Part shown: positions 42,104 to 52,395 of the stretch, in pieces
Layout of the letters: each line of letters opens with the position of its first letter
Numbering within the stretch: position 1 is the first letter of the stretch
NCBI GenBank assembly: GCA_023334545.1
Contig: JAADVB010000101.1
Span: 1 to 59,844 of the forward strand
Direction of reading: 5' to 3'
Length of the DNA stretch: 59,844 bases
Origin: Salisapilia sapeloensis
Taxonomy: Eukaryota; Oomycota; Peronosporomycetes; Peronosporales; Salisapiliaceae
Translations under genes and position numbers: made by a program
Notes under the pieces: model-generated
Database searches by the model: none
What the model was told of the DNA's origin: nothing
Seen by the model: only the letters and a program-made list of their open reading frames with translations

Positions 42104-42867
42104 ATGCGCCAAGTGCTTGGGAAGGATCAGAATGAACGAGTAAGAAAAGTAATTGCGTGAACCAGCGTGTAAAAGAATCGTACAAAGAAGCATTGTAAAA
42201 AAGAATGTATTTGGCTTCTGCCTACGTGTGCACGTGCTGCAAGTGTTGCATTCTCTGCCAGTTGAGTGTACCTGTTATTTTCCTACAAATGAAGCCATTG
42301 GATGTTGTAGCTTCGCCGAGATACGTGCGTCCTATTTCTGTGCTGCATGCGCGCACAGTTTTGCGAGAAGTAGAAGAAGAGTTAGATGAGCCGCTAGTGG
42401 ATTTGCTCTTGTTCGTGCGCTTCGTCAATGGCTAGCTCAGTCGTTGTGGTGTATCAAGTTTTGCGAATGAGTAGTTCATGGCGTTCACCAGGATGTTAAA
42501 CAGAGCAGCGGTAGTGCTTGGCCACATAGATACTGGGTGTCGACAATGGCATGCACGGTTGTGTTGTATCGAAGCGCAGGACGATCCGATGGTGTGATCA
42601 TGTGCAAGCGAAAGGACGTGGTAAGTACACCGCAACTGGCTACCTAACTCCACGCCATCGATCTTGCATGCACTATGCCCTGCGAAACGTGTAAAGGATC
42701 CAACTTGAATAGTGGGTACATCGCACGTGCCTAAGTGTACCCAACAACCAGTTACAAATATCTTGGAAAATCTATGTTCGCAAGTGAAAATAGTGACTAA
42801 ATCTACGACGAGGTTGAAGGTTCAAGTGGAAATAATGTGGCTACACTACGCTTAAGACAAACGAAAA
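42104..42867. other. Intergenic region
   Basis: Short frames only (up to 78 codons, cysteine-rich by chance on the plus strand at 42153-42435). No promoter element, repeat or RNA gene stands out. Confidence 0.45.
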
Positions 42868-44616
42868 ATGGACATGAAGATGGAGAATCTACCTCCAGGC
42901 TTCGTCACGCATATTTTCGAATATGCAGACAACTGATATTTGGAAAGTATTTATCCTAAAAGACGTTAAACTAGAAATAAACATTTTACCAATTTCTTTC
43001 GGTTTCAAAGGATTGGAATCGAGGTTCTTACGAAGTTTACGCATGCCATGATATTAGTACGCTGTGCATCCGAGCGTGCTCCGTCGATCGAAACTATCTC
43101 CAGAATCTATATCGGGAAATAGCTACTATCGGAGGGCATCTAAGACAAATTATAGTTTTGATGGTGGAAGGAGAATATCAAAGCTTTCTTCTTAAGACCC
43201 CGAGACCGATTAACCAGAGTTAGACTGGCACAAGATTTCGCATATTGCCTAGACTTGAGCCAATTAGATATGGAAGACACTTGCTTTCAAAGATCGGACT
43301 TTAATAAAATCATCCAAGTCGCTAGTATTCGCTCTCCAGATATTAAGGCACTTGTCTTGCCAAGCGTAGACTCCTAAAACCAATCGAATTCGAATCAAGG
43401 CGAGTCTCAGACAGCATTTATGCACACGCTAGAGGCTGCACTTCAATCGTAGTATACGAACCGTCGGAAAGGAGGCTTAAAGCAGCTTCGGATGGGGATG
43501 GCCAGTGATAATGACAGGAGTAATCCGGCACGACAATTGCTAGAACTAGTGCTGAAGTATAGTCCCATGGTAGATCACCTAAGTGAATTACTGCTAGATG
43601 TGATCATGTAAACGGATTCAGGTTACTAAGGGCAATGGGGTGTTGGTTCAGACCCATAGGAGCGCTTCTGTGCAAGTGGCAGAGAACTACGTACATTCGA
43701 CTTGATAGTCGTTCCATACTCTGACCTCTTCTTCCAGATCTGGGAAACATATCCAAGGCCAATATTGAAATATTTGCCCCTGGGCATTCCCATGAGCTGG
43801 AATTAGGGAGTGTACTGTAGCCGAGTGGATGCAAACGATCCGATCCGACAAAGTCCGTACGGTTCTGAAGCCAAGTACGTGCAGCTGGTACTCAAGGCAT
43901 GTCCGAACTTGAATGATATTGGTATTGTAGTGTACGGTTATAATAATCAATCAGATTTCGAGGATCTGTACTACGATGCGATCTTTTATATATGATTTCC
44001 GCCCCTCCCGACACGCCCGATGCTTGATGTTGTACTCTTTAACGACGAATTTTGCTTGCAAGTCATCAAGAAATGTCCACATCTTCGACTCTTGAGTTTC
44101 AATAACGTGGTAGAATCGACCCCTCGGCCTTCTGTTCAAGGTCTTTCAGATCCTGGCTTGCAGGCGCTGGTGACGCTGGCCGAGTTGAAAATGCTGGATC
44201 TACCTACTACGAACGTCACTGCCAGTGGGCTCATGAGTCTACTGAACGGGTTTTCATCCGCTTTTACTGGTCAACGAGAAGTTTTGTTGACGGTTGGAAA
44301 ACAAAATGACATGTTCGGTGCAACCTTCTCCAAAGTGATTGTGAGCTTCTTGACCCAATTGCATGGTATGGGTTATCTCTTAGGCTTGATGCACAAGTGT
44401 GCTATGCGCATCAAGAGTGAACAAGTAGATCCTTTTAGAAGCAGACGTTGATTTGGTATTAATGGTGTCGCAAGTTTAGTGAAGAGAGTCTTAGAGAAGC
44501 ATCCGCTACTTCGTCTACAACTGGTTTCGAGTAGCGGAAATGAGGACCGGAATCTAGTGTTTTTGCAAATTAACGTCTTGAAGAGTGTGAACAAGCCCAC
44601 CATCTACTGCAATTAG
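42868..44616 (+). pseudogene. Decayed F-box/LRR-type gene
   Basis: An ATG at 42868 opens an F-box-like start (ENLPPGFVTHIFEYADN) that stops at once. A second segment from about 43002 in another frame (SKDWNRGSYEVY...) continues it. From 43207 one single frame can be read to 44616, interrupted by stops at 43375, 43450, 43609, 43627, 43657, 43804, 43993 and 44449. The segments between stops look like leucine-rich repeats (VLKACPNLNDIGIVVYG, DEFCLQVIKKCPHLRLLSF, GLQALVTLAELKMLDLP, EFTGQR-like AFTGQREVLL). As I recall, oomycete genomes hold a family of long proteins with this order of motifs. Splicing of 43608-43659 could remove three of the stops, but not the rest. Confidence 0.75.
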
Positions 44617-44984
44617 TACCACTCACGGGAATATTAAACAGTGCATGCTCAAACTTGGAGTTTTCGCTATTGATAGAAGTTTGCATCCAAGTAGTAGGAT
44701 CGGATAGAACTCCAATCTACACTTTCAAATCAATTTCAGTCTTCTTTGCTTGGACATGGCTACTCCTCTTCTCATCTAAAAGACTTATTTATAGATATGT
44801 TACGGTCGTCTTAATCTCTACTGTGTACGGAAGGAAAGCTATGAATAAAAGACGAGAATCTCTCTTCTTGATCACCAAGTCCAACTATATCTATCCTATA
44901 GCTACACTTACAACCTATATAGCTCCACGTTCATTCCAACGGGACATCGCGTCGATCACTAACGAGTAGATCTGCATCTGCATC
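44617..44984. other. Intergenic region
   Basis: Low-complexity, pyrimidine-rich plus strand upstream of the thioesterase-like gene. A 104-codon frame at 44655-44969 appears to be chance (hydrophobic but without signal-peptide structure or domain). Confidence 0.4.
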
Positions 44985-45599
44985 ATGGTGCTTCGGATTT
45001 TTTGGAACGTCGGATCTGGCCTCATCACGCGAGCCTTAAGCAAAAGTCGTATCCCTCCTGGTATCGGCATCCAACAGCCTGCCGTTTGGAAAGCACGTCC
45101 TGGATTCTTAGACTGCGATGCCACGGGGACACTGAACCAAGCGTCGTATCAATACGCGATGGAACTCGCTCGGTGGCACTACACTGCCATCAACGGTATC
45201 TTGGCCACAGTAATTCGCGAAAAAGCCATGTTCCTCGTCGCCTCCCAAGGCGTACGTCACTACACGCCTATCAAGGCGTTCCAATCCTACGAAGTTCGGA
45301 CGAAAATCGAATACGCAGACGACAATTGGATCTACATGCGTCATACGTTCCACAATCCCGACACGAACCAAGTGTACGCAGACGGACTCGCTCGTGCTGC
45401 CGTCATCGCTCCTGGCAAACGACGTATGACAGCTCACGAGCTCTTAGCATCCATCGGTGAAGACACTAGTGCCCTCGAAAGCACGACAATCCCATCAGTC
45501 GTGGAAAACTTTCTTCGATGGGATGCCGCAAGTAAGACAAGCATGGAACAAGTACAATCGGAGCATCAATCAGCTCTTTTAAAAGTAAAGAAAAAGTAA
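44985..45599 (+). CDS. THEM6-like hotdog protein, intron-less paralog
   Basis: The product has 204 residues from ATG 44985. It aligns over its whole core with the minus-strand gene at 30338-31157: same MVLRxxWNVxSG start, RPGFLDCD, MELARWHY, PIKAFQSYEVRTKIEY, IYMRHTF and GLARAAV. It has no introns at the two positions used by its paralog, and its tail is short and Lys-rich instead of poly-Ser. The HxNNxxY motif of THEM6 proteins is changed to TLNQASY, so activity or ligand binding may differ. It is convergent with V-ATPase subunit a, 28 bp between stops. Confidence 0.85.
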   Translation: MVLRIFWNVGSGLITRALSKSRIPPGIGIQQPAVWKARPGFLDCDATGTLNQASYQYAMELARWHYTAINGILATVIREKAMFLVASQGVRHYTPIKAFQSYEVRTKIEYADDNWIYMRHTFHNPDTNQVYADGLARAAVIAPGKRRMTAHELLASIGEDTSALESTTIPSVVENFLRWDAASKTSMEQVQSEHQSALLKVKKK

Positions 45600-45627
45600 A
45601 ACATGGCGATTTGCATGCTTAAGAGAA

Positions 45628-48210
45628 TCATTGCGCTGCTTGGATCACGTCTTTAAACGATAGCGGATGGAACTTTTGTCCGTCGGCGGCATAGAACTTG
45701 TCTTGGAACTCGACCCAGTGGAGACGTAGGGCATGGAGGAAACACTCGAGGACATCCATGGACAAGACGACGGCAAACGTCACAGCAGCAAAGACAGCAA
45801 AGCCGATGAAGATTGCGAGGAAAGAGTCCGTGTTGATAGCTGCGAGCATCGTCTTCTCCCAAAACACAGTCGCGAGCTCCGAGTGCGCGAGACTCAGGGC
45901 CCATAGACGTAAGTACGAAGCGGTGTTCGAGATCATGCCAAGCACAAATTCGATGGTTTCAATCGCTTGATGGATGAACACTTCTCCAAAGTTAAACTCT
46001 TCTTCATCGCCATGAGCCGCGCCACCGTCACTCATCTCGTGCCTTCCAACCATCCGCTCGCTCTCTTCATCATCGACATGATGACGAACAGGAGGAGCTC
46101 GCTGACCGTGTTTTGTGCGGAGGTAGAGTGGCTTAATGAGGAGCATGCAGGGGACGGCGATGACAGCAAACAAGAGGAGCGTTTGCTGTACACGCAACTG
46201 GCCATCGTACATCGGGTCCTGGACATGTGTCGGATCCAGCGCGATGTTAATCAGCGTGTTGATGATACTCGGAGGTCGACATCCCGTCGCTTCTCCTGCA
46301 AAGTTATACGGACAGACCTCATAGCTCATACGTTCCGTCCAGTCGATACTCCACTTCATGATCACGAGGATGACCATGTAGACGAAGAGCGACACAGCAA
46401 AGACAATCTGAGGAACGAATTCAAAGAAAAAGCCGGCATAGTCTCGAAAGTAGAGAGCGTTCCAGCCTTTCAAGAGGATACCAAAGACCATTTGAGTGAT
46501 ACCAATGACGACTGAGAGTTTCATCTTGAACGAATTGTAGAAGAGCAATTCGTTCGTCGATGTTTTCCAGACTGGATCGAGACCAAACGCATAGACATTT
46601 TCGCCATCCTTGAGATCCGTATTGTTCACATACGACGTCTCGCCATCGATCGAATACTGTGCCTCACAAGCACCTTCACCTTCCAAGCAATCCGGATAGA
46701 CAAAGCGCGAGCCGAAGAGGTTTAACGGGAGAGCGAAGAAATCGTTGTAGATGAGACCGGCGTACATGGCAAAGGCACCCATCATAGCGATCATGTAGCG
46801 ACCACCATAGATACTAGCTTCCGTCTCGCCTAATTGACCCGTCTCGAGCTTTTTTTCCGTCATGATCAAGTAAGCACCAAACATGAGAACACAAAAGCCG
46901 TGTCCGAGGTCTCCGTACATGACACCAAAGAGGAATGGGAATGTGACGGCAGCAAAGACCGAGGGATTGATCTCTTGGTACCTCGGGACACCGTACGTCT
47001 CGACAAAGTTCTGGAACGCGTCCGTGAACTTGTTCGTCTTAAAGTACGTCGGTGGACTTGGCCAGTTGCCCGGTACACGATCCACAATCGAAGGCATGGA
47101 CTTGTCCTTGTCACTACTGTGCGCTCGCGTCACCTCTCGCTGGACGTTTGGCAGCGCACTGCTGATGACCCAGCCTTCTGCACGGAGCATGCCACTCACG
47201 TCCGGTCGGAAGAGGTTGAGTGTATGGTACGTCGCCTTCTCTTGCAGGACAGCCCAGTGCCATCCTTGCAAGTGCTCGGCGAGGTCGCGACAGAGGAGGA
47301 CGCAGCTCTCGCGATTGCGACGAAGGATATGGTTGCTCTGTGTGAGCTCCGCGTTATTCGACTGCATCAACGCAGCAAGAGCCGTGCGATCGTCGGTAGA
47401 AGGGAGCGAGTAGAGCCTCGCATGGAACGCATCACAAATCTTACGTAACTTATTTTCAATAAAAGCAGACTGGAAGAAGAGTGCAAACGCATGCTTGACC
47501 ACGGGTTGACCAGACGATGGGTCTGTAATCGGTTCTTCGATTGGAGAAAAGCGGAGGAGACAATTACCGCGAGTTGACCGGAAGACCATGCGTTCGAAAC
47601 GCAAGCGTTCGTCGGCTGGCACGACACCCGTAAGACTTCGGAACTTGATGGTCGAGTCGGATTCTTGTGCCGTATCCGGTTCATCATCACCTGGCTGCAT
47701 GTAGCTTGAACGGGACGAACGCGAGCTACGGATCGAAATCTCTGGTAGTTCGATCTCGAAGAACTCACCGGTGCGAGATAGAATCTCTTGTAGTTCCTTA
47801 CGTTCATTATACTCTCGAGTTAGTTTCTCATGCATCGAGTTGAGTTGAAGCAGTTCCTGCTCCTTGCCTTCGAGCAAGCGTTCGAGCGTATCTAAAGCAC
47901 GTGAAGCCGTGGCTTGGGATCCGTACTTGACATCCGTCGCACTGGATATGAATGAGTCGACAGACCCTTGGGAGCGTGTCGGAATGTTAAACTTGGCTAG
48001 TTCGCCGTCGAAATAACGGAGCTTACGCTCCATTTCGTCGCAGCGTTTGACGTAAGACACGTATCGGCGCTGGAATGGCGTCAGTTCTGGATTCAAGTCG
48101 GTGAATTCGAGGACGCCTAATTGACCAAGCTTTTGCACACAGTCATGTGCGGCGTCTTCGTTCACGATGAGTGAGATATACTCCATCGGTTCAGATCGAA
48201 GCCACTTCAT
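45628..48210 (-). CDS. V-type proton ATPase subunit a
   Basis: The single exon gives 860 residues from ATG 48210 (MKWLRSEPMEY, the typical start LxRSEPM); the frame extends 11 codons upstream without an ATG. The N-terminal cytosolic half contains coiled coils (RLLEGKEQELLQLNSMHEKL). The C-terminal half has about eight membrane helices. The essential arginine of the proton path is present as R768 in SYLRLWALSLAHSELA, matching Arg735 of yeast Vph1p. FPFLFGVMYGDLGHG is also intact. The subunit carries the cytosolic-to-luminal proton half-channels of V0 and directs V-ATPase to vacuole, Golgi or contractile vacuole. Confidence 0.96.
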   Translation of the reverse strand: MKWLRSEPMEYISLIVNEDAAHDCVQKLGQLGVLEFTDLNPELTPFQRRYVSYVKRCDEMERKLRYFDGELAKFNIPTRSQGSVDSFISSATDVKYGSQATASRALDTLERLLEGKEQELLQLNSMHEKLTREYNERKELQEILSRTGEFFEIELPEISIRSSRSSRSSYMQPGDDEPDTAQESDSTIKFRSLTGVVPADERLRFERMVFRSTRGNCLLRFSPIEEPITDPSSGQPVVKHAFALFFQSAFIENKLRKICDAFHARLYSLPSTDDRTALAALMQSNNAELTQSNHILRRNRESCVLLCRDLAEHLQGWHWAVLQEKATYHTLNLFRPDVSGMLRAEGWVISSALPNVQREVTRAHSSDKDKSMPSIVDRVPGNWPSPPTYFKTNKFTDAFQNFVETYGVPRYQEINPSVFAAVTFPFLFGVMYGDLGHGFCVLMFGAYLIMTEKKLETGQLGETEASIYGGRYMIAMMGAFAMYAGLIYNDFFALPLNLFGSRFVYPDCLEGEGACEAQYSIDGETSYVNNTDLKDGENVYAFGLDPVWKTSTNELLFYNSFKMKLSVVIGITQMVFGILLKGWNALYFRDYAGFFFEFVPQIVFAVSLFVYMVILVIMKWSIDWTERMSYEVCPYNFAGEATGCRPPSIINTLINIALDPTHVQDPMYDGQLRVQQTLLLFAVIAVPCMLLIKPLYLRTKHGQRAPPVRHHVDDEESERMVGRHEMSDGGAAHGDEEEFNFGEVFIHQAIETIEFVLGMISNTASYLRLWALSLAHSELATVFWEKTMLAAINTDSFLAIFIGFAVFAAVTFAVVLSMDVLECFLHALRLHWVEFQDKFYAADGQKFHPLSFKDVIQAAQ

Positions 48211-48598
48211 GTTGATTGGATTTTTAACAAGCCAGGACAACAAGGAGGATAGGATGCGATGTAAGACGTATTAATAGGACGGAATAAACAGACTAGTACT
48301 GTGTGAAAACGAATGACGCAGAGCAGAGCGAGCAGTAACCGGAGGAAGAGGCCACTAGACGGCAGCGAGAAAGCTCCGTTTTCGCTCCGAGCTCAAGTAA
48401 AAATAGATAATTAGGTGCATTTCCCATACATTTTCTACGTTAAAAGGACATTGTTTTATTGGACAGAAGGCTATTTTGACACTTTGTTCCTATTTGGCTG
48501 ATATATAGCTTTAGTTTAGGCACTAAATCTTATACGGATCTTCAACCGCTGCGATCTCATCTCGAGGAGCTACTCGACTCTATCTCGCTTTAATCGGC
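48211..48598. promoter_or_regulatory. Divergent promoter region of V-ATPase a and SET-domain genes
   Basis: 388 bp between divergent ATGs, AT-rich towards the SET gene. TATATAGCTTT at about 48499 is TATA-like, but its distance from the ATG (about 100 bp) leaves its role open. No gene was found inside. Confidence 0.35.
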
Positions 48599-50089
48599 AT
48601 GCCACAGGATTTAAAAGCACGTAACTGCTCATGGAGAAACATACTGCTATTAATAGCACTGCTTACCACTTTTGTAAAGACAGAGAGTCCAGCATCGGAC
48701 TATGTCGAAGTTGATGATGCGCAGATCCTCGATGCGTTATATGCTGATGCTGGCACAATCGGCATGAATGCAAACCTGAATAATCTTCTGGATGAACAGC
48801 ATACTTCTAAACGAAGTCCATGGGGTTATAGTATCTATACAAACCTCACGGCTGGAACGTACAACTTTGGTCGAGGTGTTGGATACATCACCAGCAGCAC
48901 GATCCGCCCAAACGATGTGCTATTCGAAATCCCATTTGCACAGATCATGAGTCTTCAATCTGCATCTCGAGGACGCATCCAAGCTCTGCTAGACGCGAAT
49001 CCAAGTCTACCATCAACGATAGCAATAAGCCTCCACTTGCTGGAAGAATACTTCCTAGGCGAACGATCGTCCTTTTATCAATACATCTCGTCACTACCTC
49101 CAACCTCTCAATTGCATAGCACCATCTTCTATCACCAGGATGAACTAGATCGACTAAAAGGCTCGCAGTTACTCAAGATCACCGAGTCGAGATTACAAGC
49201 GCTCGAGAACTATTATAAAGCACTAGTGACACCATTAACATCGTCTAGCGCTATGAATCCTCCGCTATTTACGTCTACAGAATTCACGCTATATAACTTT
49301 AAATGGGCGATGGGAGTCGTCTGGTCTCATGCTCTGCCACTTGACATATCTTCAAGTGTCCATGGAGATGTACTTCTTGTACCGGGTCTAGACACCATTC
49401 GTATTTGTACAGCTGACTGTCCCCCAAGCAACGTTGTTCTGGATGAGGACACCAAAATTATTCGAATGTACGCCACAAAGGAGTATGATCTAGGTGAAGA
49501 GGTTATTTTGTCACTTAGTGACAAGACGTCTACCCTCCAAATGCTCAACTATGGCTTCAGTCGTCCTGGAGGGAAGCCTGGACTCGATCGAATCGAGATT
49601 TCCATACTACTAGAGTCAAACGACCCTCTTGCAGACGTCAAAGGCTCTATTCTCACGTCGAATGGTATAAGCCCCAACGACTCGTACTCTTTATATGTAG
49701 AGCAAGAGACGGCATTACTAGCAGAAGAATCGGCACTACTCAAGCTGAAGATGCTCATCAGTTCCGAGTTGTATCGTTACAAAGAGCTATTGACAGCAGC
49801 AAAAGATCAAACAACAGTGTTCATATCTCTCCGGCATGAACTTGCGTACACTCGATCGATTGTATCTGCTTGTAGAAACCTGTTGAAGCAGTATCCAACA
49901 TCTCTCCAAGATGATGAAGACGAGTTAGCAGCCATGACTCCATCCAATCGCCAAAATTCACGTTATGGACATATTCTCCACAGCATTCTACTAGAGAAGC
50001 ATATCCTACAGCATACCATCGATGTAGCTCTACGAGACTGGAGAAACTTAGTATACTTGGACGACCTCGTCTTGACCTCCGACGAATAA
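48599..50089 (+). CDS. Secreted, degenerate SET-domain (SETD3/RLSMT-like) protein
   Basis: The product has 496 residues. An N-terminal hydrophobic stretch (ILLLIALLTTFVKTES) looks like a signal peptide. The fold of plant Rubisco LSMT and SETD3 is recognisable: GRGVGYITSSTIRPNDVLFEIP, LLEEYFLGERSSFYQYISSLP, TEFTLYNFKWAMGVVWSHA, and YDLGEEVILSLSDKTSTLQMLNYGF at the end of the SET core. The usual LxPxxDxxNH motif, which binds SAM and shapes the active site, reads LLVPGLDTIRIC here, so the Asn-His pair is lost. The C-terminal substrate-binding helical part is present. The enzyme is probably inactive as a methyltransferase, or has changed its chemistry, and enters the secretory pathway. Confidence 0.78.
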   Translation: MPQDLKARNCSWRNILLLIALLTTFVKTESPASDYVEVDDAQILDALYADAGTIGMNANLNNLLDEQHTSKRSPWGYSIYTNLTAGTYNFGRGVGYITSSTIRPNDVLFEIPFAQIMSLQSASRGRIQALLDANPSLPSTIAISLHLLEEYFLGERSSFYQYISSLPPTSQLHSTIFYHQDELDRLKGSQLLKITESRLQALENYYKALVTPLTSSSAMNPPLFTSTEFTLYNFKWAMGVVWSHALPLDISSSVHGDVLLVPGLDTIRICTADCPPSNVVLDEDTKIIRMYATKEYDLGEEVILSLSDKTSTLQMLNYGFSRPGGKPGLDRIEISILLESNDPLADVKGSILTSNGISPNDSYSLYVEQETALLAEESALLKLKMLISSELYRYKELLTAAKDQTTVFISLRHELAYTRSIVSACRNLLKQYPTSLQDDEDELAAMTPSNRQNSRYGHILHSILLEKHILQHTIDVALRDWRNLVYLDDLVLTSDE

Positions 50090-50167
50090 TGTCCAATCCA
50101 ATCGTTCTATTTCGAATTCCCATCAATCATGTATGCTAAATTTGCAATACATCTACAAAAGACAAAA

Positions 50168-50618
50168 ATGAGCCAAGAAGGACCACCGTCTACGCGTGAT
50201 AAGCTCCAGTTGACGCTCGAGGAGAAATTATGGTTTGATAAGCGCAAGAGTGACTTGCAGCAATACTCTGCCATTGGCGCATGCGTCGGTGGCGCCGTCA
50301 TTGGTGCTATCACAAGTACGTTGTATCATTCGTGACCATCGACATTATTTATACTAGCGTTTGCACTAGCTCTAGGACCATTTAGCCGACGGATGCGTGC
50401 TGCAGCTATCACTGGTGGTGCCATGATCGGTGGTGGCTCCGGATTCCTCTACGCTGACTCCAAAGCGCTCGCTCGAATCGAAGACTTGAGTGCTCAAAGC
50501 AAATTGCGAAAGGAGTACCAGCAACTGTACGTAGCCTCACTCTCCTCGTAAGACTTTATACTGACGATATATGTCTATTAGACTCATGGAGAAAAAGTCT
50601 ACTAGCAAGAAAGAGTAA
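50168..50618 (+). CDS. Small protein with two Gly-rich membrane helices, three exons
   Basis: Exons are 50168-50315, 50358-50526 and 50582-50618, with introns of 42 and 55 nt (phases 1 and 2); the product has 117 residues. Two Gly/Ala-rich hydrophobic segments (GACVGGAVIGAI and ITGGAMIGGGSGFLYA) are separated by a short basic loop, with a coiled C-terminal helix ending in KKSTSKKE. GxxxG-rich hairpins of this sort are common in small mitochondrial inner-membrane or peroxisomal proteins (an OCIA-domain relation is conceivable but not shown). An in-frame ATG at 50129 would add 13 residues. Without splicing only exon 1 would appear as a 55-residue frame. Confidence 0.7.
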
Positions 50619-50682
50619 GTTGAGAAACGAGACGTTCTTTTCAAAATGATCCTCGACAACATGGTTGAAACCACTTTCATCT

Positions 50683-52347
50683 CTACAAGTCTTCTTCCAG
50701 CACTTGTTGAGCCAACTTTTTCCAACTCTGGGCATGCGAACTACGATAATGGAGAGCATAGCTAAACCCACGTAAAAGTAACGACATGCGCATTGGCATG
50801 ACAAATTCCTCTGGAATATACTCCACTCGATCGATCCTATCTCTAAGTCAGTCATATCGTTATATACGTAGATAAACGTGTACGTACTTATCGAGGTACT
50901 CGACAAATGCTTGGATGTTCATGCCTTCTGTAATCGTCCGGTCGTCCTTGTCCATCATCATCCGCGCTTGTTTCTCCAAAAAGTAGGCGTTCGTGTGCGT
51001 AGAGCGGATGCCGATGTCCTCTAGCATCACACGAACAATATCGTCCTGACCGCCATCCGCCAATGCCAGTAAGAGCTTGGCTAGAGCATGCCGTGTCTCC
51101 TTGGAGATGTGCTTCACCTGTCCATAGTCGATCAATCCTAGCTTCCCGTCGTCTAGAAGCATGACGTTCCCAGGATGAGGATCGCCATTAAAGCTTCCGT
51201 CCACCAGCATCTCGTACCCATGGACGTCCATCATCAGTTCCAGCAGACGAGGGACGTTCAAAAGCTCATGCGAGTCCACTGGTGTCCACTCGATAGGATA
51301 CACCCATCCAAGTGTCCAGTCATACATGCCTTCCATCGCCTTCGTCACGATTCGTTTGCTCTTTACATACGCATTGTACACCTGCAACTGCGTTTCATCC
51401 GGTCCAGAGTCAATATCTAATCCCTTGGCAAAGCGTTCTTCATCTTCCTGTGCCTGTTGCTTTCGTAGTTCGTCCAACGTCATGCCTTTCTCTGCTGCGA
51501 TCGCGATATAATGATTTTGAATCGCATCCACGAGCTTTTGACCGGCGAGATATTCCATCACGAGCACTTCTCTCGTACACAAGTCCTTGTAAGGATATGG
51601 GACAACGACTTTGTCAGCAAATGGACTTTCAAGTAAATTCGTACGGATAGTAACCAAGTTGTCGGCTTCGGCCTCGTAATCAAATTCAGTCATAAACTGT
51701 TTCTCTACTTCCTCCAATAGACGTAAATGCACTGGTTGGAAGTACCGACAAAAGTCCTTGACGGTCTGGATGTCCCATCGAAAGAACGTCTCGGCGTTCG
51801 GGTGCTGGACTTTGACAGCCACTTGTTCACCAGTCTCGCGCAAGACAGCTCGATGGGCTTGACCGATGGAAGCTGTCCCGAGTGGTTTTTCATCGATTTC
51901 ACGAAACACTTCGTCCCATGGTCGACCGAGAGACGCAGATATGATCTCTTGAATGTCCGACACGGGCTTACTCGGTGCTTCATCCTGGAGTGTCGTCGCT
52001 AGGTCTAGAAACTGCTTCGGAAGGAAATCGCCACGTGTAGAACCGATTTGGGCTAGCTTAACGTAAAAGCCTTTGAGCTCCAGTACAATGTCAAACATCT
52101 TGGGTGCATACTCGTTATGCAATTTCTCATACTCGGCATCCTGCTCTTCCTCCGGAATGCCCATGGACTCCATATAAAACTGCTTACTTCGATACACGAC
52201 ATAAATTGGGAATGCTCGACGCCAGAACGTTACAGACCGGTGGAAGCCTTCATCTTGCTGGGCTTTGTAGACGACAGCTCCAGCACCAACAGCTCCAACG
52301 GTGCCAACGGCTTGCGCTCCTCGCTTGAGCGCCAGTCGGATGGCCAT
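50683..52347 (-). CDS. ABC1/UbiB (ADCK) family atypical kinase, two exons
   Basis: Exons (minus) are 52347-50888 and 50842-50683, with a 45-nt intron (GTACGT...GACTTAG) and 539 residues. A Gly/Ala-rich N-terminal membrane or import segment is followed by the family core: a KxGQ-like KLAQIGS helix, the Ala-rich nucleotide loop PLGTASIGQAH, VAVKVQHP, and the catalytic/metal part GDPHPGNVMLLDDGKLGLIDYG. UbiB-family kinases act in mitochondria or plastids, classically in ubiquinone synthesis (COQ8) or lipid homeostasis. The KLAQ variant of the KxGQ motif and an inserted helical region before the DPHPGN loop resemble algal and protist members. Exon 2 adds the C-terminal 53 residues. Confidence 0.9.
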
Positions 52348-52395
52348 GAACGTGTCAAAATTTAGATTCGTTTTTAAGAACGAAATCAGATCACG
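52348..52395. promoter_or_regulatory. 48-bp space between divergent start codons
   Basis: Only 48 bp separate the ATG of the ABC1 kinase gene (52347, minus) from that of the plus-strand gene (52396). At least one promoter must overlap coding or 5' UTR sequence of the other gene, or one of the two starts lies further downstream. Confidence 0.5.

Noticed and set aside
44655-44969. 104-codon hydrophobic frame upstream of the thioesterase-like gene
   Set aside because: Its composition reflects a pyrimidine-rich strand; no signal-peptide organisation or conserved motif.
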